From: Desulfobacteraceae bacterium
GTDB taxonomy: Bacteria; Desulfobacterota; Desulfobacteria; Desulfobacterales; Desulfosalsimonadaceae
Direction: 5' to 3'
Assembly (NCBI GenBank): GCA_011389515.1
Contig: JAABUA010000019.1
Coordinates: forward strand, 1-48,553
DNA: 48,553 nucleotides
Positions 7,452-18,300 of the stretch are shown here, piece after piece (position 1 is the first letter of the stretch; the number at the start of each line of letters is the position of its first letter). A program made the translations under genes and the position numbers. The notes beneath the pieces were generated by a model. The model saw only the letters and a list, made by a program, of their open reading frames with translations, searched no databases and had not been told where the DNA came from.

Positions 7452-9704
7452 ATGGGATACCGCCGGTTATCCGGACATATTGCACGCCTTATCCTGCTCA
7501 TCGGCACGGCTGTATGCCTTTTTTTCCTGATTTCAGCTTCGACGCATGCACAGACCCTATCGGGAGGGACAGACAGGGATAACTCCTGGCGGATTCTGGC
7601 GGACAGAATTTCTTATGATCCGGTGGAAAATGCGTATATTGCCGAGGGAAATGTTGTTATCACCCATCTTGGCAACCGGCTCGAAGCAGACCGGGTCCAA
7701 TTTAAAAGCGCGGATATGATCGTCCGGGCATCGGGCAGCATATTTTTCACCACGGGCGAGGATTCTCTTCAGGGAGACCGTCTCGTGATCGACATGGCTG
7801 ACCAGACCGGAACCCTGTATGCCGGCCGTATTTTCATCCATGAGAACAACTTCCACATCACCGGCGACCGGATCATGAAAACCGGGGAAAACACCTATTT
7901 CGTAGAAGATGCCTGCCTGACCACCTGCGAACCGGGAAAACCGGACTGGAGCATTACCGGGACCGACGTCAATGTTACCGTTGAGGGGTACGGAACCGTC
8001 CGGCACGCGGCCTTTCGCGTCAGGGGCATCCCGGTTTTCTATGTTCCATGGTTTATCTTCCCCGCAAAAACCGATCGCCAGTCCGGACTTCTCTTCCCGA
8101 ACATGGAATATTCTTCCAGAAACGGCTTTGAATTCATTCAGCCGTATTTCTGGGCCATCAGCGATCATTCGGACGCCACTTTCTACTACCATCACATACA
8201 GCGGCGGGGCGAAAAAGCGGGCTTTGAATATCGGTACGTGGCAAGCGAAAGATCCAAAGGTACGGTGATGTTCGACGGTTTCGAAGACCGAAGGGTGGAT
8301 GACGACCCGGACGATCCCGACCGGAAATGGGGGTATACCGATGACCGGCTTCTTCGCCCCAACGCCGATCGCTGGTGGTTTCGCATGAAAGCGGACCAAA
8401 AGCTTCCGGCAGATGCCATGGCCAGGCTGGATCTCGATATTGTCTCCGACCAGGATTACCTGCGCGATTTTTCTCACGGCTACACCGGCCACCGTCATAC
8501 CAGCAGCTATTTCGAATCCGAGTTCAACCGGGACATTGATGACCGGAATGAACGAATACGGGACAACCGCGTAAACATCAACCGCAACTGGACGGCCTCG
8601 TCTTTCAATGCCGACCTGGTATGGCATGATGATGTGGCTGCGCGTCGGCAGTTTGATGAAAACCCGACCCTGCAGCGCCTTCCCGTGGTAAGCTACAATG
8701 TGTTGAAGCAGCCGTTGGTTCAAAACCGCATGTATGGCGCCATAAACACTGAATACAATTATTTTTTCCGCGAAGACGGTGTTTCCGGCCACCGGGCGGA
8801 TCTGCATCCCCGGCTGTATTTTCCATTTTACCCTGCCGGGAATTTTACCTTTGAACCGGCGGTTGGGTTTCGTCAGACGCTCTGGTACACCGATGCGGAC
8901 CGATCAGACATATTTGCAGACGACAGCATTGAGGAGGATCTGAAACGCTATACCCACAGGGGGATATATGATCTCAGCGCCGATCTTACGACGGATTTCC
9001 ACCGGGTCTATCCGGTTTCCGCCTTCGGCATCGAAAAAATAAAGCACGGCATTCTTCCCGGATTACGGTATATATATATCCCCGATGTTGACCAATCCGA
9101 ATATCCGGATTTTGATGAAATCGACCGGATTGAAAACAAAAACCAGGTGGCTCTCTCCGTGACGCATTTTTTTACTTCCCGGCAGACCCTTACTCGTCCG
9201 GACACCGATCCGGAGCCGTATTACAATTTGTTCGCACGCTTGATGATCGAACAGCCATACGATTTCGATTATGAGGAAAAAGACGACGCCTTTCTGCCCC
9301 TTTACACAGAGTTCGACTTCACCCCGGCCAGGCTTGTTTCGTTTCACGCGGATACCGAATACAGCCACCGGGAAGACGCCTTCATCAGCAGCAACAATTC
9401 GGTACGGCTCAGAGATATACTGGGCACCAACTTCCGCCTTGATTACCGGTATCGCAAAGACATCAACAAAACGCTGTATCTTGAGATGGAAGTGCCCCTC
9501 AAAAAATGGCTTACGGCCTACGGCGATTTTGAAAGGAGCCTGATCGATCATACAAATGTTGAACTGAGCGCCGGTTTACGGTATATGACCGACTGCTGGA
9601 GCGCCGCTTTTTCATACCGGGTCATGGAAGATCTCGACGGATCAAAGGATGAACGGTATTATCTACTGGTACATCTTTACGGCCTCGGGGAATTCGGGAA
9701 CTAG
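7452..9704 (+). CDS. lptD: LPS-assembly outer-membrane protein LptD
   Basis: This 750-residue protein inserts lipopolysaccharide into the outer leaflet of the outer membrane. It begins with a signal peptide (hydrophobic about residues 11-30, STHAQ cleavage region). An OstA/LptA-like jellyroll follows (about 45-160: ISYDPVENAYIAEGNVVITH, then LEADRVQF). The rest is a long beta-barrel rich in aromatic residues and RDxN turns. The pattern GIPVFYVPWFIFPAK is typical of LptD. It has the usual length (about 750-850). It shows this organism is a diderm with LPS. It stands alone here, 95 bases before the HU/IHF gene. Confidence 0.95.
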   Translation: MGYRRLSGHIARLILLIGTAVCLFFLISASTHAQTLSGGTDRDNSWRILADRISYDPVENAYIAEGNVVITHLGNRLEADRVQFKSADMIVRASGSIFFTTGEDSLQGDRLVIDMADQTGTLYAGRIFIHENNFHITGDRIMKTGENTYFVEDACLTTCEPGKPDWSITGTDVNVTVEGYGTVRHAAFRVRGIPVFYVPWFIFPAKTDRQSGLLFPNMEYSSRNGFEFIQPYFWAISDHSDATFYYHHIQRRGEKAGFEYRYVASERSKGTVMFDGFEDRRVDDDPDDPDRKWGYTDDRLLRPNADRWWFRMKADQKLPADAMARLDLDIVSDQDYLRDFSHGYTGHRHTSSYFESEFNRDIDDRNERIRDNRVNINRNWTASSFNADLVWHDDVAARRQFDENPTLQRLPVVSYNVLKQPLVQNRMYGAINTEYNYFFREDGVSGHRADLHPRLYFPFYPAGNFTFEPAVGFRQTLWYTDADRSDIFADDSIEEDLKRYTHRGIYDLSADLTTDFHRVYPVSAFGIEKIKHGILPGLRYIYIPDVDQSEYPDFDEIDRIENKNQVALSVTHFFTSRQTLTRPDTDPEPYYNLFARLMIEQPYDFDYEEKDDAFLPLYTEFDFTPARLVSFHADTEYSHREDAFISSNNSVRLRDILGTNFRLDYRYRKDINKTLYLEMEVPLKKWLTAYGDFERSLIDHTNVELSAGLRYMTDCWSAAFSYRVMEDLDGSKDERYYLLVHLYGLGEFGN

Positions 9705-9722
9705 GCATCCGGCTTTAACATC

Positions 9723-9749
9723 TTGACTTTCTATAAATTTACGTATATT
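9723..9749 (+). promoter_or_regulatory. Possible sigma-70 promoter for the HU/IHF gene
   Basis: TTGACT (9723-9728) and TATATT (9744-9749) face the HU/IHF start, about 50 bases upstream. The 15-base spacer is shorter than the usual 17, so this is only a candidate. Confidence 0.35.
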
Positions 9750-9799
9750 GAAGGGGAATAATCGCAATCACAGGTATTCATGGATGAACAGGAGGAATA

Positions 9800-10075
9800 A
9801 TGAATAAGCTCGAAATGATTTCTGCACTTAAGAAAGAAGCCAATATATCGAAATCGGAAGCTGCAAAAGTAGTCCAGATTTTTTTTGATTCCATGGCCGA
9901 CGCCCTTGCTAATGAAGAACGCATTGAAATCCGAGGCCTATGCAGTTTTTTCATAAAAAATTACAAGAGTTATACCGGCAGAAATCCCAAAACCGGAGAC
10001 AAGGTCCAGATACACCCAAAAAAACTCCCCTTCTTCAAGTGCGGCAAAGAACTGAGAGAACGTGTCAACAAGTAG
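9800..10075 (+). CDS. HU/IHF-family DNA-bending protein
   Basis: The 91-residue protein has the full HU/IHF pattern: an N-terminal helical dimer region (MNKLEMISALKKEANISKSE), the strand RIEIRGLCSFFIK, and the DNA-grasping arm NPKTGDKVQIHPKKLPFF, whose GRNPKTG and Pro form the intercalating tip. It bends chromosomal DNA as a dimer. The arm carries VQIHPKKLPFFKCGKELRERV rather than the typical IPAKKVPxFKPGKxLK, so it is a slightly divergent paralogue. AGGAGG lies six bases before the ATG. The holB start overlaps its last codons. Confidence 0.93.
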   Translation: MNKLEMISALKKEANISKSEAAKVVQIFFDSMADALANEERIEIRGLCSFFIKNYKSYTGRNPKTGDKVQIHPKKLPFFKCGKELRERVNK

Positions 10076-11120
10076 CAACAGCCGTCCCGAAAAATGCCCT
10101 GTCGGTTTTCATGAAATCATCGGTCAGCAGCGGCAAACAGGAATGCTTGCTGTTTCTCTGCAGAAAAAAGAAGTGCCGCATGCCATGCTTTTTACGGGCG
10201 AGGAAGGAATCGGGAAAAAATCAACGGCCATCAACTTCGCCATGGCCTGCAACTGCACCCACCCGAGACCTCTGGCAGACGGCGCTGCATTTTCAGGCAA
10301 TGTAAACCCCTGCGGCGACTGCCGGCCCTGCAGAAAAATTGCATCCGGCATTCACCCGGACTGCTACCACGTAAAACCCTCTGGCGCACATATCAAGATA
10401 GAGCAGATACGCATTCTTTGCAGTTCTCTTGCATTGCGTCCGATTGAAGCGTCAATGCGAATGGTATTGATCTCGGATGCGCACCTGATGAATGCGGAAT
10501 CCGGAAATGCACTGCTCAAGATCCTTGAAGAACCCCCGGAAAAAACGGTTTTTATTCTGACCTCGCCGGAAGCTGCCGATATATTGCCCACCATCGTTTC
10601 GAGATGCAGGCATATTCGCTTCAATCCCATTCCTGAAGATCTGCTTAAGGCATATTTGGTGGAAAACCACGGCATGGTCGCTCAAAATGCCATGGTAATT
10701 GCATCCATGGCCAATGGCAGCATCGGTCGCGCCCTTGCCATCAAAGATGACCCGGGGATTCTTGTTCATCGCAAACGGGTGTTGGAGCAGATGGAAATGA
10801 TTTTCAGGAAGCCTTCCGGCCGTGATTTATCCTTTGCAGAAACGATCTCCCAAGACCGGAAAAAAATTGACCTTACCCTGGAAATCATGAAATCATGGTT
10901 GCGCGACCTGGCTGTTTCACGGTATTTTCCGGATAGAGTGTGCAACCGGGATGTAAAAGCACGGCTCAGGGATCTGTCCAAAAACATTGACATGGACGGC
11001 CTGATTAAAAAAACAAACGCCGTCTGGCAGGCCGAACGCGCTATCAAGGGCAATGCAAATGCTCGTCTTGCAATTGAGGCCCTGGTCATGAAGCTTTCGG
11101 AACAATCGAAAACATCGTGA
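10062..11120 (+). CDS. holB: DNA polymerase III delta-prime subunit
   Basis: This 352-residue AAA+ protein is the clamp-loader subunit delta'. It has a P-loop-like GEEGIGKKS (about 46-54), a zinc finger formed by CGDCRPC and a later HPDC, the helix NALLKILEEPPEKTVFIL and the sensor SRCRHIRF. It works with DnaX and delta to load the sliding clamp at replication forks. The GTG at 10062 overlaps the HU/IHF gene by 14 bases with GAGAGAAC upstream. It is followed by ricT and metG, a gene order also seen in Firmicutes. Confidence 0.93.
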   Translation: MSTSSNSRPEKCPVGFHEIIGQQRQTGMLAVSLQKKEVPHAMLFTGEEGIGKKSTAINFAMACNCTHPRPLADGAAFSGNVNPCGDCRPCRKIASGIHPDCYHVKPSGAHIKIEQIRILCSSLALRPIEASMRMVLISDAHLMNAESGNALLKILEEPPEKTVFILTSPEAADILPTIVSRCRHIRFNPIPEDLLKAYLVENHGMVAQNAMVIASMANGSIGRALAIKDDPGILVHRKRVLEQMEMIFRKPSGRDLSFAETISQDRKKIDLTLEIMKSWLRDLAVSRYFPDRVCNRDVKARLRDLSKNIDMDGLIKKTNAVWQAERAIKGNANARLAIEALVMKLSEQSKTS

Positions 11121-11159
11121 AAATAACTTTTTGCGAAATTATAGAATAAATAAAACATC

Positions 11160-11918
11160 ATGATTAAAGTAATTGGTATCCGGTTCAAACCGGCGGGAAA
11201 AATCTACCATTTCAATTGCGGCGCATACGTACTCAAGGTGGGCGACAGGGTACTCGTTGAAACCGAGCATGGACTTGGATTCGGAACAGTGACAACGCCG
11301 ACCATTGCCATTGAGCCGGATCAATGCCGGCAGCCCTTGAAAAAAATTTATCGCCCGGTGACGGACGATGATTTAAAACAGCTTGAATCAAATACGATTA
11401 CTGAAAATGAAGCCTACCAATACTGCAGCGAGAGCATTAAAGAACTAGAACTGGCAATGCACCTGTTTGCCGTAGAAAGCAATTTTGAAGGCAGCAAGCT
11501 GACGTTCTTTTTTACTGCGGACGGGCGCGTTGATTTCAGGAAGCTGGTCAAGATGCTGGTCAAGCAGTTCCGAAGCAAAATCGAAATGCGGCAGGTAGGA
11601 ATCCGAAACCAGGCCAAAATGTGCGGCGGTATCGGACGATGCGGCCGCCAGCTTTGCTGCTCCTGTTTTCTGACAAAATTTGACCCCGTCACAATCAAGA
11701 TGGCAAAAAAACAGGGCCTGTCGCTGAATCCAACTAAAATTTCAGGGGTCTGCGGAAGGCTGATGTGCTGCCTGACCTTTGAATACAATTATTACGACAA
11801 GGCAAACAGCGGCGGCCGGGGAAAAACCGAAGACGCGACCGACGAAAAGGCGCCGTCCGGAAAAAAGGATCAAAAACACGCGAACCATAAACAAAACACG
11901 GAAAAGACGATAAAATGA
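11160..11918 (+). CDS. ricT: PSP1-domain protein RicT (YaaT)
   Basis: The 252-residue protein has the PSP1 core with its characteristic cysteines: CGGIGRCGRQLCCSCF (about 157-172) and GVCGRLMCC (about 196-204). In Bacillus subtilis RicT (YaaT) joins RicA and RicF in a complex with iron-sulfur clusters that helps RNase Y process RNA and aids phosphorelay. The tail after about residue 215 is hydrophilic and disordered. It overlaps metG by four bases (ATGA), so it is translationally coupled. The presence of RNase J and a YhaM-like nuclease nearby fits a role in RNA turnover; that link is inference. Confidence 0.93.
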   Translation: MIKVIGIRFKPAGKIYHFNCGAYVLKVGDRVLVETEHGLGFGTVTTPTIAIEPDQCRQPLKKIYRPVTDDDLKQLESNTITENEAYQYCSESIKELELAMHLFAVESNFEGSKLTFFFTADGRVDFRKLVKMLVKQFRSKIEMRQVGIRNQAKMCGGIGRCGRQLCCSCFLTKFDPVTIKMAKKQGLSLNPTKISGVCGRLMCCLTFEYNYYDKANSGGRGKTEDATDEKAPSGKKDQKHANHKQNTEKTIK

Positions 11919-13837
11919 CCGCACCTTTTTACATCACAACACCCATTTATTACGTGAATGCCAAGCCCCACCTCGGGCATACCTATACCACCATCGCAAC
12001 GGATGTGGCCCGCCGCTTTCATGACATGAAAGGGGCTGAAACATTCATGCTGACCGGAACGGACGAACACGGCGACAAAATCGTAAAGGCAGCGGAAAAA
12101 AGCGGACAGAGCCCCCGGGAGTACGCAGACAGGATCAGCCGCATGTTTGCGGAGCTCTGGCCCGAACTCAACATCCACTGCGACCATTTCATACGGACAA
12201 CGGATGCGGATCATATATCGGTCGTCATCGGTATCCTCCAGAAAATATATGACAACGGCGATATCTATTACAGCGAGTATGAAGGACTGTATTGCTTTGA
12301 CTGTGAGCGTTTTTTTAACGAACGGGAGCTCGTGGACGGCAAATGCCCGGATCACGGCAAGGCGCCGGAAACCATAAAGGAGTCCAATTATTTTTTCAAA
12401 ATGAGCCGCTACCAGCAATGGCTTGTGGACACCATCAAACAAAATCCCGATATGATACGGCCGGAACGATATAAAAACGAAGTCCTCTCCTTCCTGAAGG
12501 AACCCCTTGAGGATCTATGCATTTCCAGGCCCAAAAGCCGTCTCCAGTGGGGCATCACCCTTCCGTTCGACGACCGCTATGTCACCTATGTCTGGTTCGA
12601 TGCACTGATCAACTACATATCCGCACTGGGCTACCCGGACGGTGAAAATTTCAAAAAATTCTGGCCGCATTCCCACCACGTGGTTGCAAAGGACATCCTC
12701 AAGCCCCACGGCATTTACTGGCCGACCATGCTCAGGGCAGCGGGCATAGATGTTTATAAAAACCTGATGGTTCACGGGTACTGGAATGTGGAAGATTCCA
12801 AGATGTCAAAAAGCGTAGGCAATGTGGTGGACCCCGAATACCTGCGGAAAACTTACTCCACCGATGCCATCCGGTATTTTCTCATGCGGGAGATGGTTTT
12901 CGGACTGGATTCGAGTTTTTCCGAATCCGCCATCATCAACCGGATCAACTCGGACCTTGCCAATGATCTGGGCAATCTTTTCTCCCGGGTTTTAGGAATG
13001 TTTCACAAATATTTCAAGTCAACGGTGCCCGAATGCGATCCCGGCATGAAAAACGACTTCCAGCTTGACTTGAACGCAGATGCGCAAACGGCCATTTCCG
13101 GTTTTTGCTCGGCCATGGAAAATTTTGAATTTCACAAGGCGCTGGCAGCCGTGTGGGAGTACATCGGGAAAATGAACAAGTATGTGGATGTTACAGCTCC
13201 CTGGGAACTGGCGAAAAAAAAGGAGGCCAAAACACAGCTTGATTTTGTTATCTGCAATCTTCTGGAAGGCCTTCGGGTGGTATCCGGCCTGATCTACCCC
13301 GTAATGCCGGAAACGGCCGCAATTATGCAGAAACATCTGGGAATGGCGCCGGACAAACCCTTCTACCTTATCGACGAAATCCGGAAATGGCCGCAAATTC
13401 CAGCAAACCGGATATTGCCGAAATCCATAAGCCTGTTTCCGCGGATCGACCCAGAAACCATCCTTAAGCCGGAGGCATCCGCGAGCGCACAGAAAGTCTC
13501 GTCCCCTGTTGCGCCGGAAATCGAATTTGACGATTTTTCAAAAATTGACCTGCGGTCCGCAAAGGTTCTCCATGCCGAAAAGATACCAAAAGCGGACAAA
13601 CTGCTCAAACTTGACATTGACCTTGGGGGCCACACCCGGACCATCGTGGCCGGCATTGCCAAGTTTTACAGTCCGGACGAACTCATTGGAAAAACCATTG
13701 TTGTGCTGGCCAACCTGAAGCCGGCCAAGCTGATGGGCGTCGAATCAAAGGGCATGCTCCTGGCTGCGGTTGAAAACGACCAATGTTCGGTTGCAGTGCT
13801 GGATCGGGACATGCCTGCCGGTACGCGTTTGAAATAA
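11915..13837 (+). CDS. metG: Methionyl-tRNA synthetase with C-terminal tRNA-binding domain
   Basis: The 640-residue class I synthetase charges tRNA-Met. It has the HIGH motif as HLGH (residues 19-22), a zinc knuckle (CFDC...CPDH, about 127-147), and KMSKS at 296-300. The anticodon-binding helices follow. The C-terminal 110 residues (FDDFSKIDLRSAKVLHAEKI onward) are an EMAP/Trbp111-like OB-fold that improves tRNA binding and dimerisation. It is the last gene of the holB-ricT-metG group. Confidence 0.97.
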   Translation: MTAPFYITTPIYYVNAKPHLGHTYTTIATDVARRFHDMKGAETFMLTGTDEHGDKIVKAAEKSGQSPREYADRISRMFAELWPELNIHCDHFIRTTDADHISVVIGILQKIYDNGDIYYSEYEGLYCFDCERFFNERELVDGKCPDHGKAPETIKESNYFFKMSRYQQWLVDTIKQNPDMIRPERYKNEVLSFLKEPLEDLCISRPKSRLQWGITLPFDDRYVTYVWFDALINYISALGYPDGENFKKFWPHSHHVVAKDILKPHGIYWPTMLRAAGIDVYKNLMVHGYWNVEDSKMSKSVGNVVDPEYLRKTYSTDAIRYFLMREMVFGLDSSFSESAIINRINSDLANDLGNLFSRVLGMFHKYFKSTVPECDPGMKNDFQLDLNADAQTAISGFCSAMENFEFHKALAAVWEYIGKMNKYVDVTAPWELAKKKEAKTQLDFVICNLLEGLRVVSGLIYPVMPETAAIMQKHLGMAPDKPFYLIDEIRKWPQIPANRILPKSISLFPRIDPETILKPEASASAQKVSSPVAPEIEFDDFSKIDLRSAKVLHAEKIPKADKLLKLDIDLGGHTRTIVAGIAKFYSPDELIGKTIVVLANLKPAKLMGVESKGMLLAAVENDQCSVAVLDRDMPAGTRLK

Positions 13838-13946
13838 CTGTTACCGCTCCCCTTGCCCGTTTGCCGGATATCGTCCGTAGGTGAACGGCTTATTTTTTGG
13901 ATACATCGGTAATAGATTAAAAATACAGAAAACTGAATGGGCCAGC

Positions 13947-15359
13947 ATGTTCAGAAAAAAACAAAATATTGGCGGGTATCGATTTCAAAAACTTGCCACG
14001 CCGGACAAAAACTGGCGCGGATACCAGGAAAAAAACCGGATTCAGGACGTACGACAGCAGGCATTACGAAGGATTCCCTGGTATTTTGTCGCACTGGTGA
14101 TATTTGTGGCACTGATTCAGGGAGGGTTTTATTTCCTGGACCAGCGGCTTTCCATCCCCATCGACACGCAGGTGTCCCTCTACCCTCCGGACGTGGAGCC
14201 CCTTGACCGAAGCGGCCTGAGGGAAATCCTCTTATCGGGAAATTTTAACAACCTTACTGAAAAAGACTTTGAGATTGTTACCGATACGGGAAGATACCAG
14301 TTCTACACGAGCATCGATACGGACCTGCAAAATGCCATAATCCGATCTCTTGACACAAGGCATGCCAACAGGATCGGAATCGTCGCCATAGAACCCGATA
14401 CGGGCCGCGTTCTTGCCATGGTTTCCCATAACGCGGATGATCCGGATCAAAACGCCTGTCTTGCGGCCGATTTGCCCGCTGCCAGCCTTTTCAAGATTAT
14501 TACGGCCGCTGCCGCCCTTGATGCCGGCGGATTCGAATACCAAAGCCGAATGGCATACAACGGCGGGAAATTCACCTTATACAAAAGACAGCTCACGGAC
14601 CAGAAAAACCGGTACACCAATTACAGCAGCCTGAAAAATGCTTTTGCCGAATCGATCAACCCGATATTCGGAAAACTGGGCAAAAACGTGCTGGGCAAAG
14701 ACCTTCTTCAAGACTACGCCCAGTCGTATTATTTCAATGAAGCCATTGAATTTGATCTGCCCGTGGAAAGAAGCGTTTTGGAAATCTCCGATACACCCTA
14801 CAACTGGGCGGAAATCGCATCGGGCTTCAACCGTACCACAACGATTTCCCCCCTGCACGCCGCAATGATATCCGCTTCCATGGTAAACGGCGGCAAACTG
14901 ATGAAGCCGGCGATTGTCGATGTGGCCGCCAAAGACCACAAGACGGTTTACCGGCACAGGCCCGAAATCACCGCGCGTGTGGTGGAACCCGCCGTGCTGG
15001 AAAGCATGAAAACACTCATGAGTGCCACCATAACCCATGGAACGGCAAGAAACCTGTTTGCCGGGTATTCAAAAAACCCTGTTTTATCCAGGCTGGAAAT
15101 GGGTGGAAAAACAGGGGCGCTCAATAACAATGCCAGGCAAATCCGGTATGACTGGTTTACCGGGTATGCGAGCGATCCGCAGGGCTCCGGGAAAATTGCA
15201 ATCGGTGTGATCGTAGCGCACAAGGACTATATCGGCAAACGGGCGGCTACATATTTCAGGCAGGCGGTTTCCACGTATTTTAAAAACAGGATGAATCCGA
15301 CCCAGGAATCACAAAGGATGGACAATGTATCTGGCAAGAACAAAAAATCACCTGCATAA
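13947..15359 (+). CDS. Penicillin-binding transpeptidase-domain protein
   Basis: The protein (471 residues from ATG 13947) has one membrane helix near residue 45-65 and a periplasmic penicillin-binding domain. Its three active-site motifs are intact: S180-L-F-K (SxxK), S236-I-N (SxN) and K388-T-G (KTG). It should therefore be a D,D-transpeptidase that cross-links peptidoglycan, or a close relative. No glycosyltransferase and no typical class B dimerisation domain is seen; the region between helix and catalytic domain is only about 115 residues, so it is short. An in-frame GTG at 13881 would add 22 residues; neither start has a clear ribosome binding site. Its end overlaps the next gene by 35 bases. 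Confidence 0.87.
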   Translation: MFRKKQNIGGYRFQKLATPDKNWRGYQEKNRIQDVRQQALRRIPWYFVALVIFVALIQGGFYFLDQRLSIPIDTQVSLYPPDVEPLDRSGLREILLSGNFNNLTEKDFEIVTDTGRYQFYTSIDTDLQNAIIRSLDTRHANRIGIVAIEPDTGRVLAMVSHNADDPDQNACLAADLPAASLFKIITAAAALDAGGFEYQSRMAYNGGKFTLYKRQLTDQKNRYTNYSSLKNAFAESINPIFGKLGKNVLGKDLLQDYAQSYYFNEAIEFDLPVERSVLEISDTPYNWAEIASGFNRTTTISPLHAAMISASMVNGGKLMKPAIVDVAAKDHKTVYRHRPEITARVVEPAVLESMKTLMSATITHGTARNLFAGYSKNPVLSRLEMGGKTGALNNNARQIRYDWFTGYASDPQGSGKIAIGVIVAHKDYIGKRAATYFRQAVSTYFKNRMNPTQESQRMDNVSGKNKKSPA

Positions 15360-18300
15360 ACTTGCGCGCATGATAGCGCTTTATGCTCTCCGGCTGCGTA
15401 AGGTAAAGATCTTTTTTGGCGCATCCCCCGCGCATGCCCCTGACGGTGCCATTATTTTTTTCCCGTACCATGCGGATCGTCTTTCCTGCGGTTTTACCGG
15501 CCTTATCGCGTATAACCGGACCGACAAACCGGAGGAAAAAATCGACATTCCCGGTTTAAGGTGTCGGTTTGAAAAAATCAGAAACAACGATTTTAAAGCA
15601 AGCCAAGCCCTTGCACCGGATGATTTTATCAACCGCTATCTCGGGGGCGAAGACCGTGTCGGCAGGCAGTTCGAAGCCATCCGGCTGTTACGGCAAAATA
15701 TTTTTTTCGGGCTCATATATAAAGACAAGGCACTGTCTGACGAGCTGAAGAATTTCGCATCGTCCCTCAAGTCCTTTGTTGCGGATGAATCCGGGCATCT
15801 GAACGATCAAATGGGCGTCATGCCTGTTGGGCAGTTCGATGCCATGCACATGCGTATTGAAAAACTGAAAGATACCGCATGGTGTCTTGAAACGGAAATC
15901 CTTGAAAACATCCAAAGGGTAAAAACGCTTTCCGGCGACGCCAATAACGACATGAACGCCCTGAGTATTGCGGCTGCCAGGCAAATCAACGCCGTTTTAA
16001 ACAGCATTGACCGGCTGGAAGTCCGCGGGCGAGATTCCGCCGGCATCTCCCTGATGTTTGTTGTCGATAACAAGGCGTACGCGTCGTTTATGGATGATGT
16101 TTCATCGGCAGGGCTCTATGAGGCGTTTACCGCGCGTACGAACCAGGGTGTGTTGACCAACGGGGGCATTACCATTAACCGGAGCAACGGCAACACCGCC
16201 TTCGCCATGACATATAAGGTTGCCGCCGAAATCGGATCACTGGGCGACAATATCCGTTTCATACGAAACCAGATAAAAAACGACCCTGTCTTTTCGGCGA
16301 TCATTTCGCGCCCCCGCCTTTTTTTCACAGTTTCGGCCCATACCCGCTGGGCTTCGGTGGGCGCTATCAACGAACCCAACTGCCATCCCGTTGATAACCG
16401 GACCATGACTTCAACGCACGGGAATTCCGGCATTATCCACGTCTGCCTGAACGGAGATATCGACAATTACCAGGAGATAAAAGCGGACCATGAAAAACGG
16501 GGCATCCGTTTTTTCGATGACATCACGTGCGACACCAAAATCATTCCCGTGCACATTGACTATTATTACCGGCAGGGGCTCACCATGGAAGAGGCGTTCC
16601 GGCGGGCAGTCAATGATTTTGAAGGTTCCCACGCCATTTCCATGCACACGGACTGCGCACCCGGGAAATTTTTCCTGGCGCTCAAGGGGAGCGGCCAGGC
16701 GATATTTATCGGCCTTGCCCCGGATCACTATATTCCCACATCCGAAGTCTACGGTTTTGTCGAGGAAACATCGGATTTTCTCAAAATGGACGGAGAAGCG
16801 GTGAGCCCGTCCGAAACCGGTAAAAACATAAACGGGCAGATATACATCATCGACCAGTCCGGAAAAGGCGGAACAAGCGGCATCAAGGGGATGTTTTACT
16901 GCGGAACGGACGTTGTCGTCACTGACAAGGACATCCGAACGACCCAACTTGTTTCCCGGGACATCGACCGCCAGGATTTCAACCATTATTTTTTAAAGGA
17001 AATCTCCGAAGCGCCGGGATCTGTCCGGAAAACCATGGCCAACCGCTGGAAAATCGTGGAGGATGAAAACGGGAGGCATTACAAGATTCACCTGGATGAC
17101 ACCTGCGTTCCTGTGACCATCCGTTCATCGCTGGCCGAAAACCGGGTGCGCCGGATTTTTTTCATCGGACAGGGAACGGCCGGAGTTGCCGCCCTGGTAT
17201 GCGCCAACCTGATGGCGCATTATCTCAAGGACAGCCAAATCCGGGTTGAGGCCATGAAGTCCTCGGAACTGAGCGGATTCATGACGCATGAAGGGCGATC
17301 CGGAAGCATGGAAGACACGATTCTGGTCCCCATAAGCCAGTCCGGCACGACCACGGACACCAACCGTGCGGTGGACATGGTCCGGAAAAAAGGGGGCAAC
17401 ATCATCTGCATCGTCAACCGCAGGGACTCGGACCTGACCTTCAAGAGCGACGGGGTCATCTATACGAGCTCCGGCAGGGACATCGAAATGTCGGTAGCTT
17501 CCACAAAAGCCTTTTATTCTCAAATCATCGCGGGTGCCATACTGGGCCTTTTCATCGCCGATTTGACAAAAATGCAGGGGCAACGATTTATCTCCAACGA
17601 AATCAAGGAAATGATAGGGGTACCAGACCTGATGGAAGGCATCCTGTCGATGAAAGATGAAATAAAGGCATCCGCTTCCAGACTGGCGCTTCTCCGGACA
17701 TACTGGGCAGTCGTTGGAAGCGGCCCCAACAAGGCTGCTGCAGACGAAATCAGGATAAAGCTGAGTGAACTCTGCTACAAAACCATTTCATCGGACTATG
17801 TGGAGGACAAAAAACATATAGACCTTTCATCGGAGCCCTTGATCATTATCTGCGCGGCGGGAACCGGCCGGAGCGTCCTTGGTGACATCGTCAAGGACAC
17901 GGCGATTTTCAAATCTCACAAGGCGCTTCCCGTGGTCATCTGCGACGAGGAGGAAGACCGGTTTGACGCGTATGCCGAAGACGTGTTTCATGTCCCGCAG
18001 GTAAGCGAACACTTCGCACCGATTCTCAACACGCTGGTCGGCCATATCTGGGGGTATTACGCCGCGCTTGCCATCAATGAGGGGTCAAAATTTTTCTATG
18101 ACTTCAGGGAAGAAATACAGGAATTGATCCGGACATACAAAAGAAGCGACCTTGATATTTTCGAAATCGCCCTCGAGGATACCTTCCGGGAAAAAATTCT
18201 GAGATTTTACAGAGATTTCCGCAAACTGCAGCATGAAAACCGCCTTCCCGGGACCATTGGCCTCAAAGGGGCAACCAACCTCATTCTTCTGCTCAAATAT

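Noticed and set aside
7557-8807. A 416-codon open frame antisense to lptD.
   Set aside because: Entirely inside lptD on the other strand, without recognisable motifs or ribosome binding site.
9069-9080. TATATATAT stretch in lptD as a regulatory site.
   Set aside because: It is inside the coding frame (RYIYIP) and simply reflects Tyr-Ile codons.
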